The notes: generated by a model not told the origin, from the sequence alone. A stretch of DNA of 64,000 nucleotides from UBA7672 sp963718145 (GCA_963718145.1 CAVQYJ010000001.1:62001-126000); one strand, 5' to 3'; shown: positions 34,059 through 43,930, counted from the first letter of the stretch. A program made the numbers and translations.

Positions 34059-34804
34059 CGCCGCCCCAGCCACGCCGCGACCGCGCCGACCATGACGCCG
34101 AGCAGCACTGCGATGAACCCGTAGACGAAGCCATGCTGGCGCGAGAGGTCGAACAGCGTGGCGTCCATGCCGCCACGCATCAGCGTCAGCGTCTTCTCCG
34201 TTTCGCCGACGCGCTGGCCATTGCGGAACGCCACGGCGCGAATCGTGTATTTGCCCGGAGGCGCATTTGCCGGCAGCTTGATCTTCGCCCGCCGCAGGCC
34301 GCCGTCCAGGCGTTCGATCGTCGTCGTGTCGAAGGAATAGAGCCCCTCGTCCATCTTGAGGTCGACAAAAGCGGCCCGCCAGGCCTCCAGGTCCGGCGAC
34401 GCGAGTTGGTCAGCGCGCGGCATGGCCGATGCGGCCGCATTCAGTCCGGCCTCGATCATGATCTCGGGCGGAATGGTCCCGGCCACCTGCGGCTCGGCGC
34501 CGATGGCGAAGACGATGGGCGCCGAGACGAACTCGAAGGTCTTCTCGCCCTGCGGCGTGCGCCGCACCACGGTGGCGGGCGCGCTCGGGCCGATCAGCGC
34601 CACCGCCAGCCCGGAAGACTGGTTCTCGTTCGGCGGCGCCGTCGCGAACAGCACGATGCGCGCGCCGGAATAGTTGACCTTCACTTCGACCGTATCCTCC
34701 GCCAGCCCCGCCGTGATGGCCGGCGGCTGGCTCGGCGCTTCGGTGCGCTGGGCGAATGCGGGCGCCGCGATCAGCGCGATGAGAGCGAGCGCGGCAAGCC
34801 TCAT
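34055..34804 (-). CDS. TIGR02186 family membrane-anchored protein
   Basis: The 249-aa product has a signal peptide (MRLAALALIALIAAPAFAQ), a beta-rich extracytoplasmic region with the conserved ITAGL..D.V.V..NYSGARIVLFA start, and a C-terminal transmembrane anchor (FVYGFIAVLLGVMVGAVAAWLG). This matches the TIGR02186 family found beside TSUP-type exporters in alphaproteobacteria. Its ATG overlaps the exporter's stop by 4 bp. Likely an accessory protein of the exporter; the exact role is unknown. Confidence 0.85.
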   Translation of the reverse strand: MRLAALALIALIAAPAFAQRTEAPSQPPAITAGLAEDTVEVKVNYSGARIVLFATAPPNENQSSGLAVALIGPSAPATVVRRTPQGEKTFEFVSAPIVFAIGAEPQVAGTIPPEIMIEAGLNAAASAMPRADQLASPDLEAWRAAFVDLKMDEGLYSFDTTTIERLDGGLRRAKIKLPANAPPGKYTIRAVAFRNGQRVGETEKTLTLMRGGMDATLFDLSRQHGFVYGFIAVLLGVMVGAVAAWLGRR

Positions 34805-35709
34805 CCCACATTCTCCAGGCGGTAGACCGGCTTGGGCGCCACGTAGAGGTCGTAGACCAGCCGCCCCGCCATCGCGAGCACGACCAGCGCCAGCAGCAGG
34901 CGCAACTGGGCCGCCTTCAGCCGCCGTCCCGCAGCCGCGCCAGCCCGCGCCCCGATCACCCCTCCGATCATCAGCACAAAGGCCAGCACCAAGTCGACCG
35001 TGCCGTTGAATGTCGCCTGCAGGAAGGTGACGTACGCGGTCAGGAAGATGATCTGGAACAGCGAGGTTCCCACCATCACCCGCGTCGGCACGCCCAGCAG
35101 GTAGACCATCGCCGGCGCCAGGATAAACCCGCCGCCTACGCCCAGCACGGCCGCAAGCAGCCCGACGAAGAACCCGACGCCGAGCGGCGGGATGATCGAG
35201 ATGTAGAGGCCAGACCTCGGAAACCGCCGTTTCACCGGCAGGCCGCGCAGCCACACCCGCATCCGCGTGCGCCGCCCCGGATCGCCCCCGGTCTTGCCGA
35301 GCGCGCCGACGCTCTCCCACGCCATCAGGCCCCCGATCACGCCGAGGAAGATGACGTAGAGAACCGCGATCGTCGTATCGACCACACCGAAATATTTCAG
35401 CAGGCTGAAGACGCCCACACCGATGGTGGATCCCGCGAGGCCGCCCATCAGCATCAGCGTTCCGAGCCGCACATCGACGGCGCGCTCTCGCCAGTGCGCC
35501 GACACGCCTGCGATCGAGGTCGCCAGCACCTGGTTCGCCTGGGTCGATACTGCCACCGCGGCCGGCACGCCGTAGAAGATCAACAGGGGCGTCAGCAGGA
35601 ATCCGCCGCCCACGCCGAACAGCCCCGACAGGAACCCCACCCCCATCCCGATCAGCACGAGGATCAAGGGATCCACCGCGATCTGGGCTATGGGGAGGTG
35701 AATCAGCAT
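34801..35709 (-). CDS. Sulfite exporter TauE/SafE (TSUP) family protein
   Basis: The 302-aa product has two homologous halves of about four helices, each opening with the TSUP signature: GMGVGFLSGLFGVGGGFLLTPLL near residues 21-43 and VGLLAAVLGVGGGFILAPAMVYLLGVP in the second half. This is the canonical repeat of TauE/SafE anion exporters (sulfite, sulfonates and related sulfur compounds). It is coupled to the TIGR02186 gene downstream. The substrate cannot be read from the sequence. Confidence 0.92.
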   Translation of the reverse strand: MLIHLPIAQIAVDPLILVLIGMGVGFLSGLFGVGGGFLLTPLLIFYGVPAAVAVSTQANQVLATSIAGVSAHWRERAVDVRLGTLMLMGGLAGSTIGVGVFSLLKYFGVVDTTIAVLYVIFLGVIGGLMAWESVGALGKTGGDPGRRTRMRVWLRGLPVKRRFPRSGLYISIIPPLGVGFFVGLLAAVLGVGGGFILAPAMVYLLGVPTRVMVGTSLFQIIFLTAYVTFLQATFNGTVDLVLAFVLMIGGVIGARAGAAAGRRLKAAQLRLLLALVVLAMAGRLVYDLYVAPKPVYRLENVG

Positions 35710-35889
35710 CGAGCCGTTCTACGCGTGCATTTCCCGGGCCGGAAGGCGCTGCAACGCCTTGGCCACCCAAAACATCGCGCGGTCGCCCAATCCGTGAAAT
35801 CTGGCGGCCCCAAGCTTGTGCGCTTCTGCGCGGACCGCTGGTTGCCGTGCAGGGGCGCCGCGGCTAGTCTTCTGGCGGGGGAAGCGCGA

Positions 35890-36846
35890 ATGCCCAAGAT
35901 CTTCATCAGCTACCGGCGCGAGGACAGCCAGTGGCCGGCCGACAGGCTGTACGAGACGATGAAGCCGCTCCTGCCGGAGCGCGACCTCTTCATCGATGTC
36001 GACAACATCCCGCTGGGCGTCAATTTCGTCGACCATCTCGATAACAGCGTTGCGCAATGCGACGTACTGCTCGCCCTGATCGGCCGCGGCTGGCTCGACG
36101 TGCGCAATCCGGAAACCGGTGCGCGGCGGCTCGACGACCCTGGTGATTTCGTGCGCGTCGAGATTGCTGCGGCGCTGAAGCGCGGGATCGCCGTCGTGCC
36201 GGTGCTGCTCGACGGCGCCGCGATCCCGGCGGCGAAGGACCTGCCTGAAAATCTCCGCGAACTCGCGCTGCGCCACGGCGCCGAGATCCGCCGGCTCAGC
36301 TTCGAGGACGACGCCGCACGCCTCATCCGCGGCCTCGGCCTGCAGGCCCCGGGACAGAAGGCCGCCCCGGCGTCAGCACCATCAAGCGCCGCTCCGCCGG
36401 CGCAGCCGAGCGCTGGGACACGGCGTCTCGCCATGCCTGTCGTCGTGGCGGGCATCAGTGCGGCTCTCGCAGTCCTCGCGGTCGGCTCGTGGATAATGCA
36501 GGGCGGCAAGGACCCGAGCACGGTCGGCTCGCCCGTCCTCTCTGGCGAGATGAACGACGCGCTGATGACTTTGGACGCCACCCGGATCAAGAGCTATCTG
36601 AAACGCGGCTGGGATCCGAATGCCTCGCTCGATTCCGAGAGCAGCGCGGCGCTGCACATCCTCATGCTCGTGTGCGAGCGCAATCCTACCCACGACACGC
36701 TCAAGCTGGTGGAGATCGCCAGGATCCTGATCGATGCCGGCGCCGACAAGACCCAGAAGAACAAATGGGGCGACACCCCGGTCAGCATCGCCTTCACGCC
36801 AAAATACTGCGGCCCCAATCATCCCGTCATCGGCGTGCTAAGGTAA
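35890..36846 (+). CDS. TIR domain - transmembrane - ankyrin-like protein
   Basis: ATG 35890 is preceded by a GGGGGAAG ribosome binding site; the longer frame upstream is antisense to the exporter gene. The 318-aa product begins with a TIR domain (about 1-145: FISYRREDSQWPADRLYE, LFIDVDNIPLG, CDVLLALIGRGWL, VRVEIAAALKRGIAVVPVLLDG); Glu91 sits at the usual catalytic-Glu place of NAD-cleaving TIRs. A Pro/Ala-rich linker leads to one membrane helix (about 181-203), then ankyrin-like repeats (LLSAALHILML-like and LIDAGADKTQKNKWGDTPVSIAF). Signalling or immunity functions are possible. It is a single gene, without a recognised defence partner beside it. Confidence 0.8.
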   Translation: MPKIFISYRREDSQWPADRLYETMKPLLPERDLFIDVDNIPLGVNFVDHLDNSVAQCDVLLALIGRGWLDVRNPETGARRLDDPGDFVRVEIAAALKRGIAVVPVLLDGAAIPAAKDLPENLRELALRHGAEIRRLSFEDDAARLIRGLGLQAPGQKAAPASAPSSAAPPAQPSAGTRRLAMPVVVAGISAALAVLAVGSWIMQGGKDPSTVGSPVLSGEMNDALMTLDATRIKSYLKRGWDPNASLDSESSAALHILMLVCERNPTHDTLKLVEIARILIDAGADKTQKNKWGDTPVSIAFTPKYCGPNHPVIGVLR

Positions 36847-37007
36847 GGCGCCCAGGCGCAGCACAATGTGCCCTCCTTCTTTCCCTCAACACCCACGCCC
36901 CGCCAGATAACCGGCATTCACTATCCCAGCGCGCGAATTTTCCCCGGAAACGGTTTGCGAAATCCGCTGGCTTGCGCAACGCTTGGCACAGGTCAGGGAG
37001 TTTCCTC

Positions 37008-40000
37008 ATGCGTTTTGGCGTCGTTCTGGGTGTTGCCGCCCTTGCCATGGCTGCCGCCCCTTCGGCTCTTGCACAGCCTCGCATCTACCAGCAGCCGGCG
37101 ATCAGCCGCGATCTCATCGCCTTCGGATACGCAGGCGACCTCTGGACGGTTCCGCGCTCGGGCGGGAACGCGACAAGGCTGACGACGGGGACCGGCGTGG
37201 AGAGCGGGCCGGTGTTCTCGCCGGATGGCTCCACCATCGCGTTCACCGGCGATTATGACGGAAACCAGGATGTGTTCACGGTTCCCGCCACAGGCGGCGT
37301 ACCGAAGCGCATCACCTTCCATCCCGTGGTCGATGCGGCGGTCGGCTGGTCGAGCGATGGCCGCGACGTGCTGTTCCGCTCGCAGCGGACGGCCGCCAGT
37401 CGCTACACGCAGATTTTCCGGGTCTCCACCAATGGCGGGCTGGCGAGTGCGCTGCCCCTGCCGATGGCGCACCAGGGCGTGATGTCTCCGGACGGCAGGC
37501 AGATCGCCTACAACCCGCTGGCCCCGGCCTTCCTGTTCAACTTCACCAACTATGTGGCATGGGGCAACTACCGCGGCGGCCTTGCGAGCACGATCCGCAT
37601 CACCAGCCTGCCGGGACTGGATTCTGTGGACGTGCCGCACGAGGAGGCGGCTGACATCTCGCCGGCGTGGGCGGGCGGAAGGCTCTACTTCCTGTCGGCG
37701 CGCTCTGGACCGATCTCTGTCTACAGCTTCGATCCGGCCTCGAAGAAGGTGTCTGAAGTCTACAGGAACACCGGCCCGGACATCCGCTCGCTGTCGAGCG
37801 ATGGGCAGGTCCTCGTGTTCGACCGGCTGGGCGAAATCTTCACGCTGGCGCCAGGCGGTCAGCCGAGGCAGGTCGCAATCACGGCCACCGGCGACATGCC
37901 GGATGTGCGGCCGCGCATGCTCAATGTCGCCGACCAGGTGCGTAGTGTCAGCGTGTCCCCGACTGGCGTGCGCGCGGTGGTAGAGGCGCATGGCGAGATC
38001 CTGACCACACCCCTGAAGAAAGGTCCGGTGCGCAATCTCACCAACACGCCAGGCGTGATGGAACGGACGCCGGCATGGAGCCCGGACGGGGAATCCATCG
38101 CCTACTTCTCGGACGAAAGCGGATCGTACGCGATCCACATTGCGCCGCAGACGGGCGGGACGGTGAAGAAGATCTCGCTGGGGAGCCAGCAGGCCTATTA
38201 TTTCGATCCACTGTGGTCGCCGGACTCGAAGCGGATCGCCTTCCGCGACAATCGGCTCAACACCTACGTTCTCGATATCGCGTCGGGCAAGGTGAACGAG
38301 GCGGGTGAGCCGAACGTATGGGGCGGGTTCACCGACCAGACCTTTGCCATGGCGTGGTCGCCGGATTCGAAATGGCTGGCGTGGACGCGCTCGCTGAAGA
38401 ACCACATGCACGGAATCGTTCTGTATTCGGCCGATGCGAAAGCGGCGATGCAGGTGACGGACGGGATGGGCGATGCGCGCTATCCGGCGTTCGACCGAAA
38501 CGGGAAATATCTCTACTTCCTCGCCAGCAACAATGCCGGGGCCGTGATGCACGGGCTCGACATGACGAGCAATCTCTACCGGCCGACGCGCTCCATCTAT
38601 GCGCTGGCGCTGACGCAGGACACGGAATCGCCCATCGAACCGGAGAGCGATGACGAGAAGTCGCTCGCGCAGACCCAGCAGGACGCGAAGGAGAACGCAG
38701 ACGCTACGCCCGCCGGCAAGGCGAGCAAGGCCAAGGCGGATGCGAAGGACAAGCCCGGCTCGACCGACAAGACGCCTGTGGTGAAGCCGGTGGCGATCGA
38801 CTTGGCGGCCAAGGACATGGCGGCGATCACTGCGCGCACGGTTGCGCTGCCGATGCCGCCCGGACCCTACAGCGATCTGGCGGCCGGCAAGCCGGGGACG
38901 ATCTTCTGGCTGTCGGACGTGGCGGCGGGCGATCCCAACGCACAGGGTCCGAACGGCACGCTGAACACCTTCACGCTCGAAGATCGCAAGATTGAGAAGG
39001 TTGCCGAGAACATCGTCGACTATGAAGTCACGGCAGACGGGGAGAAGCTGCTGCTCGGCGCTCGCACGCCGCGGCCAGCCGATGCGCCGCAGGGCGGTCC
39101 GCCGCCGCGTACGCGCTACAGCATCGTGCCGGCAAAAGCCGGCGCGCCCGCCAAGCCAGAGGACACGACCCTCTCGCTCGACAGCCTCGAAGTCCGCGTC
39201 GATCCCGCGGCCGAGTGGGCGCAGATGTACAAGGAAGTCTGGCGCATCCAGCGCGCCTACTTCTACGACCCCGGCTTCCACGGTTTCGATACGGTATCGG
39301 CTGAAAGGAAGCTGGCGCCCCATGCGGCGGCGGTGCAGTCCCGGTCCGACCTCAACTATGTGTTCCAGGAAATGCTGACGGGCTTCTCGGTCGGCCACCT
39401 GCGCGGATCGGGCGGGGCCATCCCCACCGCGCCGCGCGTGGAAGGCGGGTTGCTGGGCGCAGACTATGTGATCCGCAACAACCAGTGGTGCATCGCAAAG
39501 GTCTACACCTCTGGCGCATGGTCGCCGGACGTCAAAGCGCCGCTGGCGCAGCCGGGGCTGAATGTGAAGGCAGGGGATTGCATCCTCGCCATCAACGGTG
39601 CGCCCCTCAGCGCCTCGACCGATATCCAGCAGCCCCTGGAGGGCGCGGCGGGCAAGCTCATCACGCTGAAGCTGTCAGGACCGAATGGCGGACGCGACAT
39701 CTCTGTTGTGCCGGTGAACTCGGAGCAGCGCTTGCGCAACCTCGACTGGATCGAGACCAACCGGAAGAAGGTGGATGAACTCTCGGGCGGCAAGCTCGCC
39801 TATGTCTACCTGCCGGACACGGGCAATGGCGGATTCACGGCGTTCAACCGCTATTATTTCGCGCAGACTGACAAGCAGGGCGTGGTCGTCGACGAGCGCT
39901 TCAATGGCGGCGGCCAGATGGCCGACTACATCATTGAAGTGCTGGGACGCGGGCTGCAGAGCTATTGGTCGTCGCGCTATGGCGCGATCGAGCGGACGCC

Positions 40001-40409
40001 GGCGGCGTCGATCCTCGGACCGAAGGTAATGATCGCCAACGAGGTCTCGGGCTCAGGCGGCGATGCGCTGCCCTGGCTGTTCAAGACGAACAAGCTCGGG
40101 CCGCTGGTGGGCAAGCGGACCTGGGGCGGCCTCGTCGGCATCGGCGGCACGCCGCAGCTGATGGATGGCGCGCAGGTGACGTCTCCGAACGTCGGCTTCT
40201 TCACGCCGGGCGGGGCGTGGGAGGTCGAGAACTACGGCGTCGCGCCGGACGTCGTGGTGGACCAGGATCCCAAGGCGGTTGCCGCGGGGCATGATCCGCA
40301 GCTCGAGGCAGCTGTGAAACTGGCGCTGGACCTGCTCAAGAGCAACCAGCCGGCAGAACCGAAGCGGCCAGTCTATCCGAAATACCCGCTGCCGGGGAGT
40401 TCGAGGTAG
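37008..40409 (+). CDS. Tricorn-type S41 serine protease
   Basis: The 1133-aa product starts at an ATG with AGGGAG upstream and has a signal peptide (MRFGVVLGVAALAMAAAPSALAQ). Two beta-propeller regions follow, with repeated FSPDGSTIAFTGD / WSPDSKRIAF blades (about 25-620). Next come a Lys/Ala-rich linker (~570-610), a PDZ-like domain (VKAGDCILAINGAPLSASTDI) and a C-terminal S41 peptidase core. The nucleophile Ser is in NEVSGSGGDALPW, with the GGGQMADYIIE region before it. The architecture is that of bacterial tricorn protease homologues, expected to degrade peptides in the periplasm. Bounded by the TIR gene and by the accessory island. Confidence 0.93.
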   Translation: MRFGVVLGVAALAMAAAPSALAQPRIYQQPAISRDLIAFGYAGDLWTVPRSGGNATRLTTGTGVESGPVFSPDGSTIAFTGDYDGNQDVFTVPATGGVPKRITFHPVVDAAVGWSSDGRDVLFRSQRTAASRYTQIFRVSTNGGLASALPLPMAHQGVMSPDGRQIAYNPLAPAFLFNFTNYVAWGNYRGGLASTIRITSLPGLDSVDVPHEEAADISPAWAGGRLYFLSARSGPISVYSFDPASKKVSEVYRNTGPDIRSLSSDGQVLVFDRLGEIFTLAPGGQPRQVAITATGDMPDVRPRMLNVADQVRSVSVSPTGVRAVVEAHGEILTTPLKKGPVRNLTNTPGVMERTPAWSPDGESIAYFSDESGSYAIHIAPQTGGTVKKISLGSQQAYYFDPLWSPDSKRIAFRDNRLNTYVLDIASGKVNEAGEPNVWGGFTDQTFAMAWSPDSKWLAWTRSLKNHMHGIVLYSADAKAAMQVTDGMGDARYPAFDRNGKYLYFLASNNAGAVMHGLDMTSNLYRPTRSIYALALTQDTESPIEPESDDEKSLAQTQQDAKENADATPAGKASKAKADAKDKPGSTDKTPVVKPVAIDLAAKDMAAITARTVALPMPPGPYSDLAAGKPGTIFWLSDVAAGDPNAQGPNGTLNTFTLEDRKIEKVAENIVDYEVTADGEKLLLGARTPRPADAPQGGPPPRTRYSIVPAKAGAPAKPEDTTLSLDSLEVRVDPAAEWAQMYKEVWRIQRAYFYDPGFHGFDTVSAERKLAPHAAAVQSRSDLNYVFQEMLTGFSVGHLRGSGGAIPTAPRVEGGLLGADYVIRNNQWCIAKVYTSGAWSPDVKAPLAQPGLNVKAGDCILAINGAPLSASTDIQQPLEGAAGKLITLKLSGPNGGRDISVVPVNSEQRLRNLDWIETNRKKVDELSGGKLAYVYLPDTGNGGFTAFNRYYFAQTDKQGVVVDERFNGGGQMADYIIEVLGRGLQSYWSSRYGAIERTPAASILGPKVMIANEVSGSGGDALPWLFKTNKLGPLVGKRTWGGLVGIGGTPQLMDGAQVTSPNVGFFTPGGAWEVENYGVAPDVVVDQDPKAVAAGHDPQLEAAVKLALDLLKSNQPAEPKRPVYPKYPLPGSSR

Positions 40410-40662
40410 GCGGTTAAGCTCAATGACCGCTTAGGGCCAACAATCTGCCTTTGATAACGCCTGACGTGAAGGGCAGGAAATCGCCCAAGCGCGGCCAGTC
40501 GATGCCGCACTCTACATGGCCGTTGAACCTAAGGACTTGGCCTCCAAGCCATTCTCTTGGCTCAGACCATTCAAAGCGCAGAGCGTTCTGATTTGCGCAG
40601 GCTAAGTTCGTCTGCTTGACTATCCGAAAGAGGCCAGCCCAAATGCAAGCTTTGGGGGGTCG

Positions 40663-41925
40663 ATGAACGGTTCACGTGTCACGAGGCGGGTATTCGTAAC
40701 AGCGACGAGCGCCTTGGCGCTGGTGCCCTTTGGCTGCAAGCAACAGGACGGCACACTGGTCGCGGACCCGGACTTTGCCGACCTTGTTGAAGATGAGCTA
40801 CTTCGTGCGACCGAGCGCGGCACATTCCGGGAGGAAGCTGCGAAATTGCTTCGCGCGAACAAGAACTGGGCGACGGATGCGACGGTCCGGCCGACACCGA
40901 CCTGGCCCCCTCCTATGCGCCACATCGACTATTCACATCTGGTGGAATTTGCCGCCCCGCCGGAGACCTTCGCGATTTCGGCTGAAGTCCTGCAATGGCT
41001 TGCGGATCGCAACAGTTTTCTCCTGGCGAGCAATGAGCCGGTGGTGATGTTTGGGCTGCGTGGATGCTCGCTTGTCGACGCGGGCGCAGACTCCACGAAT
41101 TGGGCGTCTTCACATCAAGTTCGCCTAGCGACGCCGGATCACGCCAGTCTGCAATGCGTGGTCGGCGTATGGAGACGAACTTCACAGGAGATACGTCTCT
41201 TTAAAGGGTCGACCGTCCCTGAAGCGGGCCACGTTTGGGCTAGCCGAAATCTCGCTGGATCGGGTGCGAAGGGTGAGTGCAATCTCCAACCCACGGGCCT
41301 TTACGAGTACGTCGCCGGGTCTCACGCGGCGACCGGAAAGTTCCCTCAGCACGGAGCGCTACGGCAGCCGACAGACCAACCGATCGTGGTCCTCAGATCG
41401 CCGAATGACATAACGTTCGATCCAACGTCGCCGACAGAGGTTTGGCAGTTGGGCTATTTTGCCAACAACTTCCATTCAGCTTGTCGAATGAGCGGGGTGG
41501 CGCCGCTATTCTCCTCGGCCGGATGCCAGATTGTGGCGGGCAGCTACCATCTTGAACCGCCGGAAAGCACGATACCCAAAGGCACGCGGCCTCGTGGCGC
41601 ATGGTCGGAGTTCCGAGTTGCGCTCGGGCTTCAGGAAGCGGCCACGCCGCACAACAACGAGCATCCAGATCGCGACCGGCGTTTCAAATACATTCTGTTG
41701 ACAGGGCTGGAAGCTGCGCTGTGCGCAAGCGGCGAACCGAATTTTCGGGCCAACTACCGGAGAATTCGCTTCGGGTCTCAAACCTCAGTTGAGGGCAGCG
41801 TGGGGCTTCTGCAGCAGCGGTTGGGACTGGCCCCAACTGGCAGAATGGATGCGGTCACTGTGCTCGCGCAGATCACCGCCCTGAAAAAGGCAGGGACTTT
41901 CGAAACCGGAGTTGTTGTCGTTTGA
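40663..41925 (+). CDS. Putative Tat-type lipoprotein of unknown function, partner of caspase-like gene
   Basis: The 420-aa product begins VTRRVFVTATSALALVPFGC, which combines a twin-arginine-like motif with a lipobox Cys25; a GGGGGG run precedes the ATG. The large middle part (about 60-370) has no recognised domain but contains several Cys and a VVMFGLRGC / TGLYEYVAGSHA region. The last ~45 residues (VEGSVGLLQQRLGL.PTGRMDAVTVLAQI) resemble a peptidoglycan-binding repeat. Codon use looks less GC-rich than that of its neighbours. The caspase-like lipoprotein gene follows 37 bp downstream, so the pair is probably an operon acquired together. Confidence 0.65.
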   Translation: MNGSRVTRRVFVTATSALALVPFGCKQQDGTLVADPDFADLVEDELLRATERGTFREEAAKLLRANKNWATDATVRPTPTWPPPMRHIDYSHLVEFAAPPETFAISAEVLQWLADRNSFLLASNEPVVMFGLRGCSLVDAGADSTNWASSHQVRLATPDHASLQCVVGVWRRTSQEIRLFKGSTVPEAGHVWASRNLAGSGAKGECNLQPTGLYEYVAGSHAATGKFPQHGALRQPTDQPIVVLRSPNDITFDPTSPTEVWQLGYFANNFHSACRMSGVAPLFSSAGCQIVAGSYHLEPPESTIPKGTRPRGAWSEFRVALGLQEAATPHNNEHPDRDRRFKYILLTGLEAALCASGEPNFRANYRRIRFGSQTSVEGSVGLLQQRLGLAPTGRMDAVTVLAQITALKKAGTFETGVVVV

Positions 41926-41962
41926 ATTCGCCGCGTACGGCGGTTTGCTTTGAGGGTGTGTG

Positions 41963-43480
41963 ATGACTGTCCGTCGTGTGATTAAGTTATGGATGTCCGC
42001 AGGGGCTTTGCTTTGCCTTTCGGCTTGTGAGCAGCCGGTGCCACCGGACGGTCCCGTTAAGAGCGCTATTGTTGAACCGGCTCCTAATGTGGCCGCAACT
42101 CCGATCCCGACGGGTGAGGGTCAGCGGCTGGCACTGCTGATCGGCAACGCAAACTACTCCGTCGACGGCTGGAAGCTCGACATGCCGTTACAAGACGTTG
42201 CTAAGATCAAAACGGCGTTGCTCGAATCGGGCTTTACTGAGGAGAACGTTATCGTTGTCGCCGATGGGAAAACGGCGGAGATGCGCGCGGCAATCGGCAG
42301 ATTTGTCGCAAAGCTTCGTGACGGGGGCGCGACAAGTGTCGGCTTTGTCTATTATGCTGGCCACGGGGCTTCTGCTGTCCGGGCGGGCCTTTCGAACAAC
42401 TATTTGATTCCAATTGATGTCGCTCCGCAGTCCAACGATGAGCTCGCTTTCGTTGGCGTGTCGGTGGACGAGATTCTCGGCGAACTTTCGACCGTCGAAG
42501 CAAAAGCAATATTCTTCATCGCAGATTCCTGCCGCAACCCTGCTTTCATCGGAGTGTCGTCGGGCGCCCGGAAGGCCTCGATCGCCAGCAACCCGGCGGT
42601 TTCCGTCAGTGCACCCGCATCCACAGGTGCGACGGCCACGAGATCGCTCGCAGTTCCCGGTTCGCGGGGAATGGTTACGCCATACATCAAGGGACACACG
42701 TTCATCGCATACGCAACTGGCGAAGGACAAACGGCCCCTGACGATGGCCTATTCGCGACGGTACTTGCAAAGTATATTGCGCAGCCGGGCCTTCGGGCCA
42801 GCGAGGCACTGTCAGAAACGCTAGTGGAAGTGGGCGAGGCTCGCGGGCAGCGGCCGTTCATGTCGCCCGGACGCTCGGGGGACTTTTGCTTCAACAGCTG
42901 CAAGATGCCCCAGCCGCTAAGCGACGCCGCGGGCGAAGAAGTCAGCTGGAGTGCATTCTCCAAGGAGGGTTCTCGCGAAGCACTAACCTTGTTCCTCAGG
43001 TCTTATCCTAATGGAACGAGAGCTGCTGAGGCCAAGCAACGTCTTGCCGCACTCGATCCGGTAGCAGTTGCACCGCCGGTGTTGCCAGCGCCCACTCTCG
43101 CCGAGCCAACGACCCGGTCCCTGATTGCTCATGTCCGGGAAAAGTCCATATGCGACGCCTACAACGTCATCGGTGCCGCAACCTGGGGGAAGGAATTTCA
43201 CAAGCCGACCGTCAAGGGCACTTGGCACGTGTTCGTCGAATCCTTGGGAGCAAGCGGTTCGACGGCAGATGCCATGGATGCTCGTGACAAATGGCGGCAG
43301 CGCTTTCCCAATGTCGAGTTCGGCCTAATGCCTACCTTCAATGCCAACAGCATGGGGAATCGGCAGTACGCAATCGTGATCGCCGAAGGGCAGGATCGTG
43401 CTCAAGCGACCGAGATCGTTCGGTTCGCCAAGGAATGCGGTATCGCCGCGGGTGCCTACATGTATCAGCAAACGATTTAG
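41963..43480 (+). CDS. Caspase-family (peptidase C14) lipoprotein
   Basis: The 505-aa product is a lipoprotein (LCLSAC, Cys22) with a caspase p20 domain: LALLIGNANYSVDGWKL (57-73), catalytic His134 in FVYYAGHGAS and catalytic Cys190 in FFIADSCRNP, both dyad residues present. A Ser/Ala-rich insertion and a p10-like area (GHTFIAYATGEGQTAPDDGLFATVLAKYI) follow. The last ~90 residues (GTWHVFVESLGA...QYAIVIAEGQDRAQATEIVRFAKECGI) look like a SPOR-type glycan-binding repeat. ATG 41963 is chosen with GAGGG upstream. It is the second gene of the pair with 40663-41925, just upstream of an IS66 copy. Confidence 0.85.
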   Translation: MTVRRVIKLWMSAGALLCLSACEQPVPPDGPVKSAIVEPAPNVAATPIPTGEGQRLALLIGNANYSVDGWKLDMPLQDVAKIKTALLESGFTEENVIVVADGKTAEMRAAIGRFVAKLRDGGATSVGFVYYAGHGASAVRAGLSNNYLIPIDVAPQSNDELAFVGVSVDEILGELSTVEAKAIFFIADSCRNPAFIGVSSGARKASIASNPAVSVSAPASTGATATRSLAVPGSRGMVTPYIKGHTFIAYATGEGQTAPDDGLFATVLAKYIAQPGLRASEALSETLVEVGEARGQRPFMSPGRSGDFCFNSCKMPQPLSDAAGEEVSWSAFSKEGSREALTLFLRSYPNGTRAAEAKQRLAALDPVAVAPPVLPAPTLAEPTTRSLIAHVREKSICDAYNVIGAATWGKEFHKPTVKGTWHVFVESLGASGSTADAMDARDKWRQRFPNVEFGLMPTFNANSMGNRQYAIVIAEGQDRAQATEIVRFAKECGIAAGAYMYQQTI

Positions 43481-43834
43481 TGGGCCGGGAGTTAGGGTGT
43501 ACCTATCGCTGGTCGGGCCCATTCTGGTGTTGTGGTAGGCTAAGCCAGCTAAATTGCGATTGCCTTCACGAGGCGGAACCAAGGTCGCAAAGGTCTCTGC
43601 TTCGAAGCATGGAAAGTAAGATCGCTGAAGGCCCGGGGCGTCGGTCTGGCAACGATGTGATGCGGAATGTCGACGTGTTATAGACTGCCCTAGGCGGTTG
43701 GACAGAACTGTCATCTTAACTGCGTGCGTTCTTGCTGGGCTTTCGACGCACCTCCGGCATAAACCGGGCGAGTGTCGTAAGGGGCCCCCGAAAACGCCGT
43801 CCATTCAGCTGCCGGCCAACGTCGGGAGAGCGCT
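43481..43834. other. Intergenic gap before IS66
   Basis: No convincing gene. The overlapping open frames on both strands are short and lack domain features. On the minus strand, joining this flank to the sequence right of the IS66 element restores an open frame of about 65 codons (VKAVTFYAKLASEKERSPDVG...), so a small gene may have been split by the insertion; that is only a possibility. Confidence 0.35.
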
Positions 43835-43842
43835 CCTTCTCA
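43835..43842. repeat. IS66 target-site duplication, left copy
   Basis: CCTTCTCA, identical to 46417-46424 on the other side of the element. Confidence 0.93.
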
Positions 43843-43930
43843 GTAACCGCCCGATTGACCCGGCCTTCTGTGGCCCGGTCCGCTTCCCTATGCTGACTTC
43901 ATTGGCGAGGGTCAGCTGAGGGAGGCGGGT

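Noticed and set aside
36993..39398. 801-codon minus-strand frame
   Set aside because: Antisense shadow of the tricorn-type protease; composition is Arg/His-rich without domains.
40418..40660. Minus-strand open frame (contains FNGHVECGIDWPRLGDFLPF) in the gap before the lipoprotein gene
   Set aside because: No start codon is in frame at a useful place and no RBS is visible; possibly a relic but not supported.
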